Part shown: piece by piece, positions 23,820 through 32,597 of the stretch
How positions within the stretch are numbered: position 1 is the stretch's first letter
How the letters are laid out: every line of letters starts with the position of its first letter
Source: Streptomyces sp. GESEQ-4
GTDB lineage: Bacteria > Actinomycetota > Actinomycetes > Streptomycetales > Streptomycetaceae
Direction: 5' to 3'
Length of the DNA: 64,000 nt
Assembly (NCBI RefSeq): GCF_017948455.1
Contig: NZ_JAFFSU010000005.1
Location: 62,001 to 126,000, forward strand
Notes under the pieces: model-generated
The model's input: the letters and a program-made list of their open reading frames with translations, nothing else
Told to the model about the DNA's origin: nothing
The model's database searches: none
Position numbers and translations under genes: made by a program

Positions 23820-26354
23820 ATGTTTTCCACGGCAGTTGACATGCCACGCCCGCGCCGCAGACGCCCGGCGGCGCTGCTCGGCGCCGTCGCGCTCGTGGCC
23901 GCCTCGGTCATGGTCGGCGTCGGCTCCACGGCGCAAGCCGCCGACACCCCGAAGACGGGCCTCGGCAAGGACGGCCAGAAGCTGACCGTCTCCGCCTCCG
24001 CGAATCTCGACCCCGACGGCGAGACCCTCCGCGTCACCGGCGAGGGCTACGACGCGACCAAGGCCATCTACGTCGCCCTGTGCAAGGACAACGGCGACAA
24101 CCGCATCCCCACCCCGTGCCTGGGCGGCGCCGACATGACCGGCGGCGGCGAGTCGTCGAAGTGGATCGTGCCCGAGGGCGACGAGTACGCCGGCGATCTC
24201 GCCGTGACATGGGGTGCGGGCGGCACCTTCGACGTCGAGATCGCCGTCAAGGCCAAGGACGGCGGGCTCGACTGCACCCAGGTCACCTGCTCGGTCATCA
24301 CCCGCGTCGACCACCGCAACAGCGGCGACCGGTCCCAGGACGTCCGTATCCCGGTCGCCTTCGAGGGCCAGGACCCCGGCGGAGGCGGCGGCGACGGTGT
24401 GGACGTACCGGCCGGCACCGTCAGCTATGTGAAGGCCGCCGAGTTCACCACCGCCGGACGCCCGGTGGACCTCCTCCTGCACCCCGACTCCGGGAAGCTG
24501 TACGTCGGTTCGGAGAACATCCCGGACACCGCCGACGTCGCCGAGCAGGGCCTGTACGCGCTGGACGCCGCCGACGGCAAGCTGCTCAGCCATGTCGCGC
24601 AGGCCCCCGGCTCCACCGGCGCGCTGGCCCCCCGCGTGGTCAAGGAGATCACCGTCCCGCTCGCCGGTGATGGCGTCGTCTTCCACTACCCCCTGCGCGG
24701 TGTCGGCGCCGCCAAGGACGGCGACACGGTCGCCCGGGGCGTCTGGCTGACCGGCGCCTCGGTCACGGCCACCGGCCCGGGCACCACGGCATCGACGGTC
24801 CTGGTCCAGCAGGGCCCCACCGTCTCCGAGATCGAGTACGCCACGGGCGCCGTGCAGCGCACGCTCACCCTCGACGGCGGCAGCAAGCTCGGCGTCGACA
24901 CCGCACACGCCGCCGCCTGGTCCGGCTACGACAACGGCAAGCTCAGCCGTATCGACACCGGCTCCTTCAAGGTGACCGCCACCGCCCAACTCCCCGAAGG
25001 CTTCCTCACGTTCATCGAGCCGGACCCGGACACGGGCAACGTCTGGGTCGGCGTCGGGGACGACGTTCTCATCTACGACAAGGACGCCAAGCTCCTGACC
25101 ACGCTGGCCGGCAAGGACCGGGCGAAGGCGGTGGGCTTCGACAAGACCACGCACCGCGCCTTCGTCCTGCGCGAGGACACCGCCGCGGAGGGCACGGACA
25201 GCACCGGCTCCCTGGAGACGTACGACAGCACCACGTTCAAGCAGGCCGCCGCACCCCTCGCCCTCCCGGGCAGCCTGGCGGGCACCGGCGCCGCGGTGGC
25301 CGTGGCCCCGGGCGCCACGTCGGTCTATGTCACCGCTCAGGCCGAGAGCAAGGTCCTGAAGTTTGACGTCCGCGTCTCTCCGAAGGTCACCCAGTCCCCG
25401 ACCGACCAGACCGTGGACCCCGGCGACGAGGTCACCTTCGTCGCGGCGGCCGAGGGCACTCCCGAGCCGGCCGTGCGCTGGCAGGTCAGCCCCGACGGCG
25501 GCCAGACCTGGACCGCGGTCGAGGGCGCGACGCGGAACGCGTACACGTTCACGGCGCAGGCGTCGCAGGACGGATACCGGTACCGGGCGGAGTTCACCAA
25601 CGCGGCGGGCACCACCCGCACGACGCCGGTCACCCTCACCGTCAAGGAGCCGTCGGACGGCGGTGACGGCGGCGGCGACGGCGGCGGCGAGGACCAGGAC
25701 CCCTCCGGCACGAAGACCGGCACCGGCCCCGAGGGCCAGAAGCTCACCGTCACCCCGGTCAACAACCTCGCCACCGAGGACCAGACCCTGAAGATCACCG
25801 GCTCCGGCTACGACACCGACAAGGGCATCTACGTCGCCCTGTGCGTCGACAACGGCGCCGGCGAACTCCCCACCCCCTGCATCGGCGGCGTCGACATGTC
25901 CGGCACCTCGCACTCCTCCGCCTGGATCTCCTCCAACCCACCGGACTACGGCGAGGACCTGGCGATCCCGTACGGCGACGGCGGCACCTTCGAGGTGGAG
26001 CTGACGGTCGACGCGAAGGACGAGTACACCGACTGCTTCAAGGCGACCTGCGTCCTCGCGACCCGCGCCGACCACACCCTCTCCGGCGACCGCTCCCAGG
26101 ACGTGAAGGTCCCGGTCAGCTTCGTCGGCCAGGACCCGGTGGACACGGACGACGGCGACACGGGCGGCACGGGCTCGACGGGCGGGACCGGCTCGACGGG
26201 CGGGACCGGCGGCTCCACCGGCGGCACGGCCACCTCCCCCTCCGGCGGCAGCCTCGCCTCCACCGGCGTCACGGTCCTGACGGTCGCCGCCCTCGCGGCC
26301 GGCCTGCTGGGCGCGGGCTGGATGGCGTACCGACGGGGCCGCACGGCCGGCTAG
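23820..26354 (+). CDS. large LASTG-anchored surface protein: Cys-domain, beta-propeller, Ig-like, Cys-domain
   Basis: An 844-residue exported protein. After a signal peptide (to about residue 42, AQAAD) come a first Cys-domain (GYDATKAIYVALCKDNG, IPTPCLGG, TRVDHRNSGDRSQDV), a region of repeated propeller-like strands (residues about 200-510: GKLYVGSENI, GNVWVGVGDDVLIYD, TSVYVTAQ), an Ig-like domain (SPTDQTVDPGDEVTFVAAAEG), a Gly/Asp linker and a second Cys-domain. It ends LASTG, a hydrophobic segment and YRRGRTAG, a class E sortase signal. ATG 23820 follows AGGAAG at short spacing; ATG 23808 is possible. It closes the iron-regulated locus. Confidence 0.85.
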   Translation: MFSTAVDMPRPRRRRPAALLGAVALVAASVMVGVGSTAQAADTPKTGLGKDGQKLTVSASANLDPDGETLRVTGEGYDATKAIYVALCKDNGDNRIPTPCLGGADMTGGGESSKWIVPEGDEYAGDLAVTWGAGGTFDVEIAVKAKDGGLDCTQVTCSVITRVDHRNSGDRSQDVRIPVAFEGQDPGGGGGDGVDVPAGTVSYVKAAEFTTAGRPVDLLLHPDSGKLYVGSENIPDTADVAEQGLYALDAADGKLLSHVAQAPGSTGALAPRVVKEITVPLAGDGVVFHYPLRGVGAAKDGDTVARGVWLTGASVTATGPGTTASTVLVQQGPTVSEIEYATGAVQRTLTLDGGSKLGVDTAHAAAWSGYDNGKLSRIDTGSFKVTATAQLPEGFLTFIEPDPDTGNVWVGVGDDVLIYDKDAKLLTTLAGKDRAKAVGFDKTTHRAFVLREDTAAEGTDSTGSLETYDSTTFKQAAAPLALPGSLAGTGAAVAVAPGATSVYVTAQAESKVLKFDVRVSPKVTQSPTDQTVDPGDEVTFVAAAEGTPEPAVRWQVSPDGGQTWTAVEGATRNAYTFTAQASQDGYRYRAEFTNAAGTTRTTPVTLTVKEPSDGGDGGGDGGGEDQDPSGTKTGTGPEGQKLTVTPVNNLATEDQTLKITGSGYDTDKGIYVALCVDNGAGELPTPCIGGVDMSGTSHSSAWISSNPPDYGEDLAIPYGDGGTFEVELTVDAKDEYTDCFKATCVLATRADHTLSGDRSQDVKVPVSFVGQDPVDTDDGDTGGTGSTGGTGSTGGTGGSTGGTATSPSGGSLASTGVTVLTVAALAAGLLGAGWMAYRRGRTAG

Positions 26355-26376
26355 GGCCCATTCGGGCCAATGGGGC

Positions 26377-26382
26377 GATAAT
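26377..26382 (+). promoter_or_regulatory. -10 element for a leaderless transcript
   Basis: GATAAT ends six bases before the ATG at 26389, so transcription would start at or next to the start codon. No good -35 was seen. Confidence 0.35.
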
Positions 26383-26388
26383 GGGGGT

Positions 26389-26754
26389 ATGAGTACGGCA
26401 GCGTTTGAGGTAGCAGCCACGGCGAGTGACGTACTGAACGTGATAGCCGCCTTCGCCGGAGGACTGTTCATCGCCGGTGCACTGATCTGGGCCGTGCGGC
26501 TCGGCATGCGGGTCAGGGACCAGGAACCCCCACGGCCTAGCCCGGAGGAACAGCCCCACCTTCCCGTCACCGGCCCGGTCCGCGAGATGCGGGAGGTACG
26601 GGAACCGGACGAGGTCCCCCATTCGGAGCAGGAGCGGCTGATGCCGTACGAGCTCCACCACGCAAGCACCAAGCGAGGAAAGGACCAACACCGCAAACGC
26701 TGGCTCCCCGGCTCCAGCGGCGGCTTCGGAAGCGGCGGCATCGGCCACGTGTGA
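26389..26754 (+). CDS. DUF6479-family small membrane protein
   Basis: A 121-residue protein. The N-terminal MSTAAFEVAATASDVLNVIA and the single membrane segment GLFIAGALIWAVRLGMRV match the DUF6479 family of Streptomyces, function unknown. The remaining 80 residues are hydrophilic and charged, presumably cytoplasmic, with a Gly-rich end. No ribosome site precedes the ATG and a GATAAT lies just upstream, so the mRNA may be leaderless. Confidence 0.75.
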   Translation: MSTAAFEVAATASDVLNVIAAFAGGLFIAGALIWAVRLGMRVRDQEPPRPSPEEQPHLPVTGPVREMREVREPDEVPHSEQERLMPYELHHASTKRGKDQHRKRWLPGSSGGFGSGGIGHV

Positions 26755-26789
26755 CTCCGTCGGTGGTGCGGTGATGGGTTGTCGGTTGT

Positions 26790-26876
26790 CTGCGGCTGGG
26801 TGGGGGCTGGTCGCGCAGTTCCCCGCGCCCCTTTCGGGCGCTGTAGCGCCCCGTAGGGGCGCGGGGAACTGCGCGC
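26790..26876. repeat. dispersed repeat copy B forming a large hairpin
   Basis: A short-form copy of the dispersed repeat is followed by an inverted partial copy. GCGCAGTTCCCCGCGCCCC (26813-26831) and its exact 19-bp complement (26856-26874) form a long hairpin with further pairing inside. It lies between the convergent ends at 26754 and 26931 and would end transcription from both sides. The rest of 26755-26930 shows no gene. Confidence 0.8.
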
Positions 26877-26930
26877 TCAGTCACGATGGCGCCGCAGCGA
26901 ACCGTGAACCCCGCCACCCCCATCCCCGGG

Positions 26931-28574
26931 CTACGCCAGCCAGACCGTCGTATCCGGCCCGATCCGCCCGTCCTCGATCGGCGCACTGCTCAGCCGCACC
27001 TCACCCGGCGGCAGCGCGATCGCCGTGTCCGACAGGTTGGCGACGCACCGCCAGCCGTCCCCGCGGGCGAAGGCCAGCACGCCGGGCGGGGTGTCGGCCA
27101 CCCAGGTCAGCTCCTCCCCCTCCAGCAGCTTGCGGCGCAGCCGCAGTGCCCGGCGGTACAGCTCCAGCGTCGAGCCCTCGACACCGTCCTGGGCCTCGAC
27201 GGCGTACGACGCGAAACTCGCCGGCTGCGGAAGCCACGCGGTCCCCGCCCCGAAGCCGTACGAGGGACCGGTCGTCGTCCACGGCAGCGGCACCCGGCAG
27301 CCGTCGCGCCCCTTGGAGGTGTGGCCGGTCTGTTCCCAGATCGGGTCCTGGAGCACCTCGGCGGGCAGGTCGGCGACCTCGGGCAGACCGAGTTCCTCGC
27401 CCTGGTAGACGTACGACGATCCGGGCAGCGCCAGCATCAGCAGCGTGGCGGCCCGAGCGCGCCGCTGCCCTGCCGACTCGTCGACGGCGGGGGCGGTGCC
27501 GTCGGACAGGAGCCAGGCGTCGGGGTCGGTGCCGGGCGGGAGCATGAGGCGGGAGGCGTGGCGGACGACGTCGTGGTTGGACAGCACCCAGGTGGCGGAG
27601 GCGCCGGCGGCACGGGCGGTGGCGAGGGAGTCGCTGATGACCTGTTTCAGCTCACCTGCGTCCCAACCAGCCTGCAGATACTCGAAGTTGAAGGCCTGGC
27701 CGAGTTCGTCGGGGCGGGCGTACCGGGCGCGGCGGGCACCCGGGACCCAGGCCTCGGCAACCGCCATACGCGGCGGAATGTAGGCGTCGAGGATCTTGCG
27801 CCAGTCGCGGTAGATCTCGTGGACCTCGTCGCGGTCGTAGAAGGGGTGGGTGCCCGGCGCGAAATCCGTGAGGGCGTCCTCGGCGCTGAGTTCGGGGGCG
27901 CCGAGGTCGCGCAGCGGCTCGTTGAGGTCCTTGGCGAGGGCGTGGGCGACGTCCACGCGGAAACCGTCCACGCCCCGGTCGCACCAGAAGCGCAGGGTGG
28001 TGCGGAAGTCGGCGCGGACCTCTTCGTTGCCCCAGTTGAGGTCGGGCTGCTCGGGGGCGAACAGGTGCAGATACCACTGCCCGTCAGGAAGGCGCCGCCA
28101 CGCGCTGCCGCCGAAGACGGACTGCCAGTCGGTGGGCGGGAGTTCGCCGTTCGCGCCCCGGCCGTCGCGGAAGACATACCGGTCACGGGCCGCTGATCCC
28201 GGCCCCGCGCGCAGGGCCTCCTGGAACCAGACGTGCTGGTGCGAGGTGTGGTTCGGGACAATGTCGACCATCACCTTCAGGCCGAGGCGATGCGCCTCCT
28301 CGACCATGGCGTCGAAGTCGTCCAGGGTGCCGAGGCGGGGGTCGACGTCGCGGTAGTCGGCGACGTCATAGCCGCCGTCGGCGAGTTCGGAGGGGTAGAA
28401 GGGGCTCAGCCACAGGGCGTCGACGCCCAGGGCGGCGAGGTGGTTCAGGCGCTGGGTGATGCCCTTCAGATCCCCGAGCCCGTCGCCGTCTGCGTCGGCG
28501 AAGCTGCGCGGATAGACCTGGTAGATGACGGCCTGACGCCACCAGTTGGGGTCGCGGGACGAGAGGTCGGGCAC
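26931..28574 (-). CDS. aglA: alpha-glucosidase, glycoside hydrolase family 13
   Basis: A 547-residue cytoplasmic enzyme that splits alpha-glucosidic bonds in maltose or isomaltose-type sugars. It has the oligo-1,6-glucosidase opening WWRQAVIYQVYPRSFADADG, the nucleophile Asp in VDGFRVDVAHAL, the acid Glu in AVAEAWV, the transition-state Asp in VLSNHDVVRH, and the conserved PNHTS. The length is normal. GTG 28574 follows GAGGAGA. It stands alone here; in other streptomycetes such genes sit with agl ABC transporters, which are absent from the window. Confidence 0.93.
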   Translation of the reverse strand: MPDLSSRDPNWWRQAVIYQVYPRSFADADGDGLGDLKGITQRLNHLAALGVDALWLSPFYPSELADGGYDVADYRDVDPRLGTLDDFDAMVEEAHRLGLKVMVDIVPNHTSHQHVWFQEALRAGPGSAARDRYVFRDGRGANGELPPTDWQSVFGGSAWRRLPDGQWYLHLFAPEQPDLNWGNEEVRADFRTTLRFWCDRGVDGFRVDVAHALAKDLNEPLRDLGAPELSAEDALTDFAPGTHPFYDRDEVHEIYRDWRKILDAYIPPRMAVAEAWVPGARRARYARPDELGQAFNFEYLQAGWDAGELKQVISDSLATARAAGASATWVLSNHDVVRHASRLMLPPGTDPDAWLLSDGTAPAVDESAGQRRARAATLLMLALPGSSYVYQGEELGLPEVADLPAEVLQDPIWEQTGHTSKGRDGCRVPLPWTTTGPSYGFGAGTAWLPQPASFASYAVEAQDGVEGSTLELYRRALRLRRKLLEGEELTWVADTPPGVLAFARGDGWRCVANLSDTAIALPPGEVRLSSAPIEDGRIGPDTTVWLA

Positions 28575-28629
28575 GCGGTCTCCTCTGCGGTGCGGTCACG
28601 CTGTGCGGTGGTGCGACAGACAAACCCTG

Positions 28630-28678
28630 TCCACATCGCCTGAAAAGTGAACCACCGGGCGGTTGTGTCAGGCGTGGA
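28630..28678. promoter_or_regulatory. nested dyad upstream of the alpha-glucosidase gene
   Basis: CGCCTGA (28637-28643) and TCAGGCG (28668-28674) are inverted repeats, flanked by TCCAC/GTGGA, and enclose AACCaCCGggCGGTT. It lies about 60-100 bases before the start at 28574 and may bind a sugar-responsive repressor. The rest of the 348-base gap to 28922 holds only probable promoters; I see no gene in it. Confidence 0.4.
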
Positions 28679-28922
28679 CTGAAGCATTCCCCGTGTGACG
28701 AGAATGTGATGACGCCTGAACTTCCTCTCCATCTCCGCAGGTTGACAGGTTTCAACGGCACGACGAGCATGGTCCTCGCTGTGGCGCATGTGACCGATGC
28801 GCCCGGTGTTTTTTCGCTTGTCTCCACAACCACTCCACCCGGCTCGGCGTGCCCGGCAGCATCGCGCTGCCCTCCACGGCGCCGTGCCCGGGTTCTCTGC
28901 TCACGCCAAGATGGGGATCTGC

Positions 28923-29849
28923 ATGTCCATAGCGAGACGTGTCACCGCGCGCCGCCTCCTGACCACGGGCGCCGCGTCACTCGCCCTCTGCGCCGCCACC
29001 GTCGCCTCCGCCTCCGGCGCCTGGGCCACCGGCACGCCCGGCGGCGAGGGCTGGAAGTCCGGCGGCACCTACCAGCCCGGCACCGGCGCGGGCACGGAAA
29101 CCGGCACCGACCGCTGCCAGTTCTCGCTCGACGGCGCCAACTTCTTCGACTCGGTCAAGGTCGACGACGTCAACCTCCGGCCCACCGACGACGGCAAGGT
29201 GCACATCTCCGTCCGCACCGCTGGCGACGCCACCACCTGCACCGCCTCCCTCGCCTCCTACCTCGCCCACGGCCCCACCTTCGCCACCTCCGGCGAGCAG
29301 GTCTTCGTCGACTTCGACACCGTGACCGTCAAGCCCGGCCAGACCGACACCCTCGACATCGCGGTACCGGACGCGGGCTGCTTCGCCCAGATCGACCTGT
29401 ACCGCGGCAAGGTCAAGTACGACGGCGAAGACCCCGACATCGGCGACGGCTTCGAGCACGGCGACCTGCCCAAGGGCCCGGACCGCCCGGTCATCAAGGA
29501 CAAGCTGATCGCCGCGTGGAACGGCGGCACGAAGGACTGCACGACGGTTCCCTCCGAGCCCCCGGCCGAGACCCCGCCGGCCGAGACCACGCCGCCTCCG
29601 GCCGAGTCCACCCCGCCGGCCGAGGAGACGACCCCTCCGCCGACCGAGCCGCCGTCCGAGACCCCCTCCCCCCCGCCCGCCTCGGAGTCGTCGACACCCC
29701 CCGCCCCCACCCCGAACGGCGGCGACGGCGACCTCGCCGAAACGGGCGGCAGCAGCGCCACCATGCCGATCGCGATCGGCGCGACGGTACTGCTGGCAGG
29801 CGGCGCAGGAATGGTGGCACTGACACGCCGCCGCCGCTCGTCGAACTAA
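28923..29849 (+). CDS. LAETG-anchored surface protein
   Basis: A 308-residue exported protein. It opens MSIARRVTARRLLTTGAASL with a signal peptide ending near AWATG (about residue 37). The mature domain (about 170 residues) has Cys in DRCQFSLDG, TTCTASLASYL, DAGCFAQIDLYRG and KDCTT. A Pro/Glu/Thr-rich spacer (PPAETTPP-like repeats) leads to LAETG, a hydrophobic segment and RRRRSS, a class E sortase signal. GGGGA precedes ATG 28923. No named family is recognised. A hairpin ends its transcript. Confidence 0.82.
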   Translation: MSIARRVTARRLLTTGAASLALCAATVASASGAWATGTPGGEGWKSGGTYQPGTGAGTETGTDRCQFSLDGANFFDSVKVDDVNLRPTDDGKVHISVRTAGDATTCTASLASYLAHGPTFATSGEQVFVDFDTVTVKPGQTDTLDIAVPDAGCFAQIDLYRGKVKYDGEDPDIGDGFEHGDLPKGPDRPVIKDKLIAAWNGGTKDCTTVPSEPPAETPPAETTPPPAESTPPAEETTPPPTEPPSETPSPPPASESSTPPAPTPNGGDGDLAETGGSSATMPIAIGATVLLAGGAGMVALTRRRRSSN

Positions 29850-29868
29850 CAGGGCGCCCCTTGAAGGA

Positions 29869-30828
29869 CTAACGCTCGACGGTCGAGAGGTACAACTTCA
29901 CGTACCTCTCGACATCGACGTCCAACGCCACCTCCACCAACGGCTGTTCACGCACACCCTCGTGAATCTCGGACTCACCGGGACGCGGACGCCGATCGAC
30001 GACCGTCTGCCCCCGCCCCGGCCCCGCCGCAAGGTTCACCTCGACGGGCAGCAGCTCCGTACTGATGCCGGCCGGATCAACAACCGCACACACCGCCCCC
30101 GCGTCTCCAAGACCCCCCGTAGGGGTCGGGTCCCCGGACGCGGCCGGATCACGGTGAGCAAGCAACTCCCCGGCCATCCGAAGGCTCGCATCCTCGCTCG
30201 CCCGCAACCGCTGCACATCCGCCGGAGGCACCAGCACCCGCTTGAACACGTCGAGCCCGTACATGGTGATCGGCACCCCCGCGGTGAGCAGGATCGCCGC
30301 CGCCTCCGGGTCGTGCCACACGTTGAACTCCGCGACCGGCGTGGCATTCCCCGTCGCCACCGCGCCGCCCATGAACACGATCCGCTCGATGTTGCGCACC
30401 ACCTCCGGGTGGGTCCGCAACAGCAGAGCGATATTCGTGAGGGGCGCGGTCGGAACGAGCGTCACCCGCCGCGGCGAGGCGAGGATCTCCCGCCGCAGCA
30501 GCGTCACCGCATCCACGTCGACCGCCGTACGGCTCGGCGCGGGCAGCCCGAGGTCGGCCATCCCGTCCTCCCCGTGCACATGCCGCGCCGTCCGCACAGC
30601 CTCGATCAACGGCCGCTCGGCACCGCGCGCGACGGGAATCTCGGGCGCGCCCGCCTGCTCCAGCACGGTGAGGGTGTTCCGTACGACCCCGTCGACGTCG
30701 GTGTTCCCGGCCACACAGGTGATCGCCCGCAGGTCGATCCCCGGGTGGCGTACGGCGAACAGCAACGCCAGGGCATCGTCGACACCGGTGTCGCAGTCGA
30801 TGATCACGGGTATGGGCTGACCGGTCAC
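29869..30828 (-). CDS. inosine-uridine-preferring nucleoside hydrolase
   Basis: A 319-residue enzyme that hydrolyses ribonucleosides to base and ribose. The calcium-binding signature DCDTGVDDALALLFAV is at the N-terminus; VPTAPLTNIALLL, VFMGGAV and AEFNVWHDPEAA are further conserved blocks, the last with the active-site Asn and His-Asp. Length fits the family. It is convergent with the LAETG gene, and a perfect hairpin lies within its last codons. The start at 30828 begins MTGQPIPVIIDCD. Confidence 0.93.
   Translation of the reverse strand: MTGQPIPVIIDCDTGVDDALALLFAVRHPGIDLRAITCVAGNTDVDGVVRNTLTVLEQAGAPEIPVARGAERPLIEAVRTARHVHGEDGMADLGLPAPSRTAVDVDAVTLLRREILASPRRVTLVPTAPLTNIALLLRTHPEVVRNIERIVFMGGAVATGNATPVAEFNVWHDPEAAAILLTAGVPITMYGLDVFKRVLVPPADVQRLRASEDASLRMAGELLAHRDPAASGDPTPTGGLGDAGAVCAVVDPAGISTELLPVEVNLAAGPGRGQTVVDRRPRPGESEIHEGVREQPLVEVALDVDVERYVKLYLSTVER
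29882..29913 (+). terminator. perfect hairpin inside the 3' end of the nucleoside hydrolase gene
   Basis: GTCGAGAGGTAC and its exact complement form a 12-bp stem with an 8-nt loop, 33 bases after the stop of the LAETG gene. It lies in the last 15 codons of the opposite-strand gene, so one sequence serves as both coding and likely terminator. Confidence 0.7.
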
Positions 30829-30904
30829 GTCGGCGCTCCTCGTTCCACGTCCGGGTAAGTCACTGTCGACACGACCCTACGCAGCGGCCCAGAGTCCGGC
30901 GCCG

Positions 30905-31236
30905 TGACCCGATCGAGCAGCCCCGCCACAGGCACCGCCCCCGACTACCGCCCGTCCCGCAGCCGCACGGCCGCTGGCCTCCTCCTCCCCCCCGATCACC
31001 GCCTGGCACGGCACGAACCACCCCACCCGGACACGGGCGCCGAGGGCGCCGTCGCCGGGCCCGTACAGCTCGGCCCGAAGCCCGCGGCCGCACGGCCCGC
31101 CGTACGACCTCCCGCGCCTGCTCCTCCTGCGCCTCCGACACCGGCAGCACCGCGAGCTGCACGGGCGCGAGCCAGGCCGGGAAGGCGCCGCCGTGCACTT
31201 CGATGAGGTGGGCGACGGCGCGTTCTTCTCTGAACT
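30905..31236 (-). pseudogene. threonyl-tRNA synthetase C-terminal remnant
   Basis: Read on the minus strand, the DNA gives EERAVAHLIEVHGGAFPAWL and APVQLAVLPVSEAQEEQARE, then shifts frame to RGLRAELYGPGDGALGARV and WFVPCQAVIGGEEEAS. These correspond to the end of the catalytic core and the anticodon-binding domain of ThrRS (HGGAFPAWLAPVQ is diagnostic). The N-terminal 500 residues are missing and at least one frameshift separates the blocks, so it cannot be functional. It marks an old duplication or insertion at the edge of the accessory region. Confidence 0.75.
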
Positions 31237-31290
31237 ACCGGCAGCACGGCAGCTGCCGGTAACCAGTGGCGTCTCCGTGGACGGGCCTCA

Positions 31291-31296
31291 TAGCTT
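31291..31296 (+). promoter_or_regulatory. -10 element for leaderless methyltransferase mRNA
   Basis: TAGCTT lies eight bases before the GTG at 31305, with no ribosome site between. This is the usual layout of a leaderless actinobacterial transcript. Confidence 0.45.
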
Positions 31297-31304
31297 GTGC
31301 CTTC

Positions 31305-32132
31305 GTGACTGATGATCCGAAGACGCACCCGACTCGACACGGCCTCGGCCGGGTGTTCAACGAGGTGCCGGAGCTCTACGACCGGGTCCGGCCGGGATAC
31401 CCCGACGAGTTGTTCGCGGACCTTTGCGCCATCACCGGCATGGACGAACGGTCGTCGGTGCTGGAGGTGGGCTGCGGCACCGGGCAGGCGACGCGCTCGC
31501 TTGCAGCGCTCGGATGCTCAGTGACCGCCGTCGAGCCGGGGGCAGACATGGCCGCACTCGCTCGCCAGCGGATGGCCTCTTTCCGGAACGTCGAAGTCGA
31601 GACGTCGAGGTTTGAGGAGTGGGACAACCGCGGTCGACGCTTCGATGTCCTCGTAGCTGCGTCGTCGTGGCATTGGGTTGCCCCGTCGATCGGCTGGCAG
31701 CGAGCGCACGACATGCTCCATCCCGGAGGCTGGATGGCGCTGCTCGGCCACGTCGTTGTCCGCCGGCCGGGAGAACCGGAGGTGTACGCCGAGACCGCCG
31801 ATCTCCACGAGCGGTTCTGCCCCGGGAACCCCGACTGGGGTCATCCGCCACTAGAAGAAGACGTGCGCGGTACCGACGACGGTTGGGGCCTGGTCGACGA
31901 TCCCGGAGAATTGTTCGGCCCAACGATCGTGCGCTGGTATCCGACCGTTCAGTGGTTCAACGGGGACGGCTTTGCCGATCACCTTCGCTCGTTGTCGCTG
32001 TACCGGAGACTCGATCGCGAAGTCCGTGAGCCCTTGCTCGACGCCGTCGCCGAGCGGATCCGCATGCAGATGGGCGACCGGGCATCACGCCGTTACCTGA
32101 GCGTCCTCCGTGTTGGACGGCGCGCCCAGTGA
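31305..32132 (+). CDS. class I SAM-dependent methyltransferase
   Basis: A 275-residue enzyme. The SAM-binding motif I is VLEVGCGTGQATRSLA, the acidic residue after strand 2 is in AVEPGADM, and FDVLVAASSWHWV follows as motif IV; LHPGGWMALL is the post-core element. SSWHWV is typical of a UbiE/SAM-MT group of uncharacterised actinobacterial enzymes. The substrate is unknown. GTG 31305 is favoured because a TAGCTT element lies just upstream; an upstream GTG at 31266 would add 13 residues. Confidence 0.88.
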   Translation: MTDDPKTHPTRHGLGRVFNEVPELYDRVRPGYPDELFADLCAITGMDERSSVLEVGCGTGQATRSLAALGCSVTAVEPGADMAALARQRMASFRNVEVETSRFEEWDNRGRRFDVLVAASSWHWVAPSIGWQRAHDMLHPGGWMALLGHVVVRRPGEPEVYAETADLHERFCPGNPDWGHPPLEEDVRGTDDGWGLVDDPGELFGPTIVRWYPTVQWFNGDGFADHLRSLSLYRRLDREVREPLLDAVAERIRMQMGDRASRRYLSVLRVGRRAQ

Positions 32133-32153
32133 GGCCAGGGACCTGCCTCTGAA

Positions 32154-32429
32154 CTAACTCGAAGGTCTCGTAGCTGTGCTGGTCCGTGTCGCGATCTGGC
32201 TGAAGGTAGGCATACCGAGGTCGATCACCTTGCACTGCCGTTCTCGTTCCGAGTCGAACTGGGCCAGATTCTCCTCGGCACTGGCGAGGCTGACTTGGAG
32301 TCCTTCGATCTCACCGAGCCATCCCTCCTGTTCTGCTTCGGTGATTCGGGCGATCAGGTTGTCGCTGATCTCGACGAGGCGGTGTCTCTGAGCCGGATCC
32401 GGTCGGAGCATGGAGCATCGAATACACAC
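32154..32429 (-). pseudogene. integrase/transposase C-terminal fragment
   Basis: A 91-residue frame with LRPDPAQRHRLVEISDNLIA, ARITEAEQEGWLGEIEGLQV and a final VDLGMPTFSQIATRT. I recognise this helical tail from large Streptomyces site-specific integrases, where it follows the catalytic domain; no catalytic residues remain here. A short minus-strand frame just upstream (LAGAEIVAHYFEQLDCDPP, near 32430-32520) may be another piece. It is likely a relic of a mobile element. The identification rests on memory of the family. Confidence 0.5.
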
Positions 32430-32597
32430 TTATCCGAATTAGCCCAGACGGTCTGGCGGGGGCGGATCGCAGTCGAGTTGCTCAAAGTAGTGGGCAACAA
32501 TCTCGGCGCCAGCGAGCATTGGGCGTGTCGCGCCGCTAACTCCGGTCGGTCTGGTCACCCTTCAACCCGCGTCCGGAGACGGGGGAGAATGCAGCAC

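Noticed and set aside
23733..26741. A 1002-codon minus-strand frame opposite the LASTG surface protein
   Set aside because: The composition is repetitive Ala/Gly/Arg/Val with no motif, and the plus strand encodes a protein with signal peptide, domains and sorting signal.
28706..29872. Plus-strand frame overlapping the LAETG gene
   Set aside because: It is out of frame with the gene having a signal peptide and sorting signal, and is Arg/His-rich.
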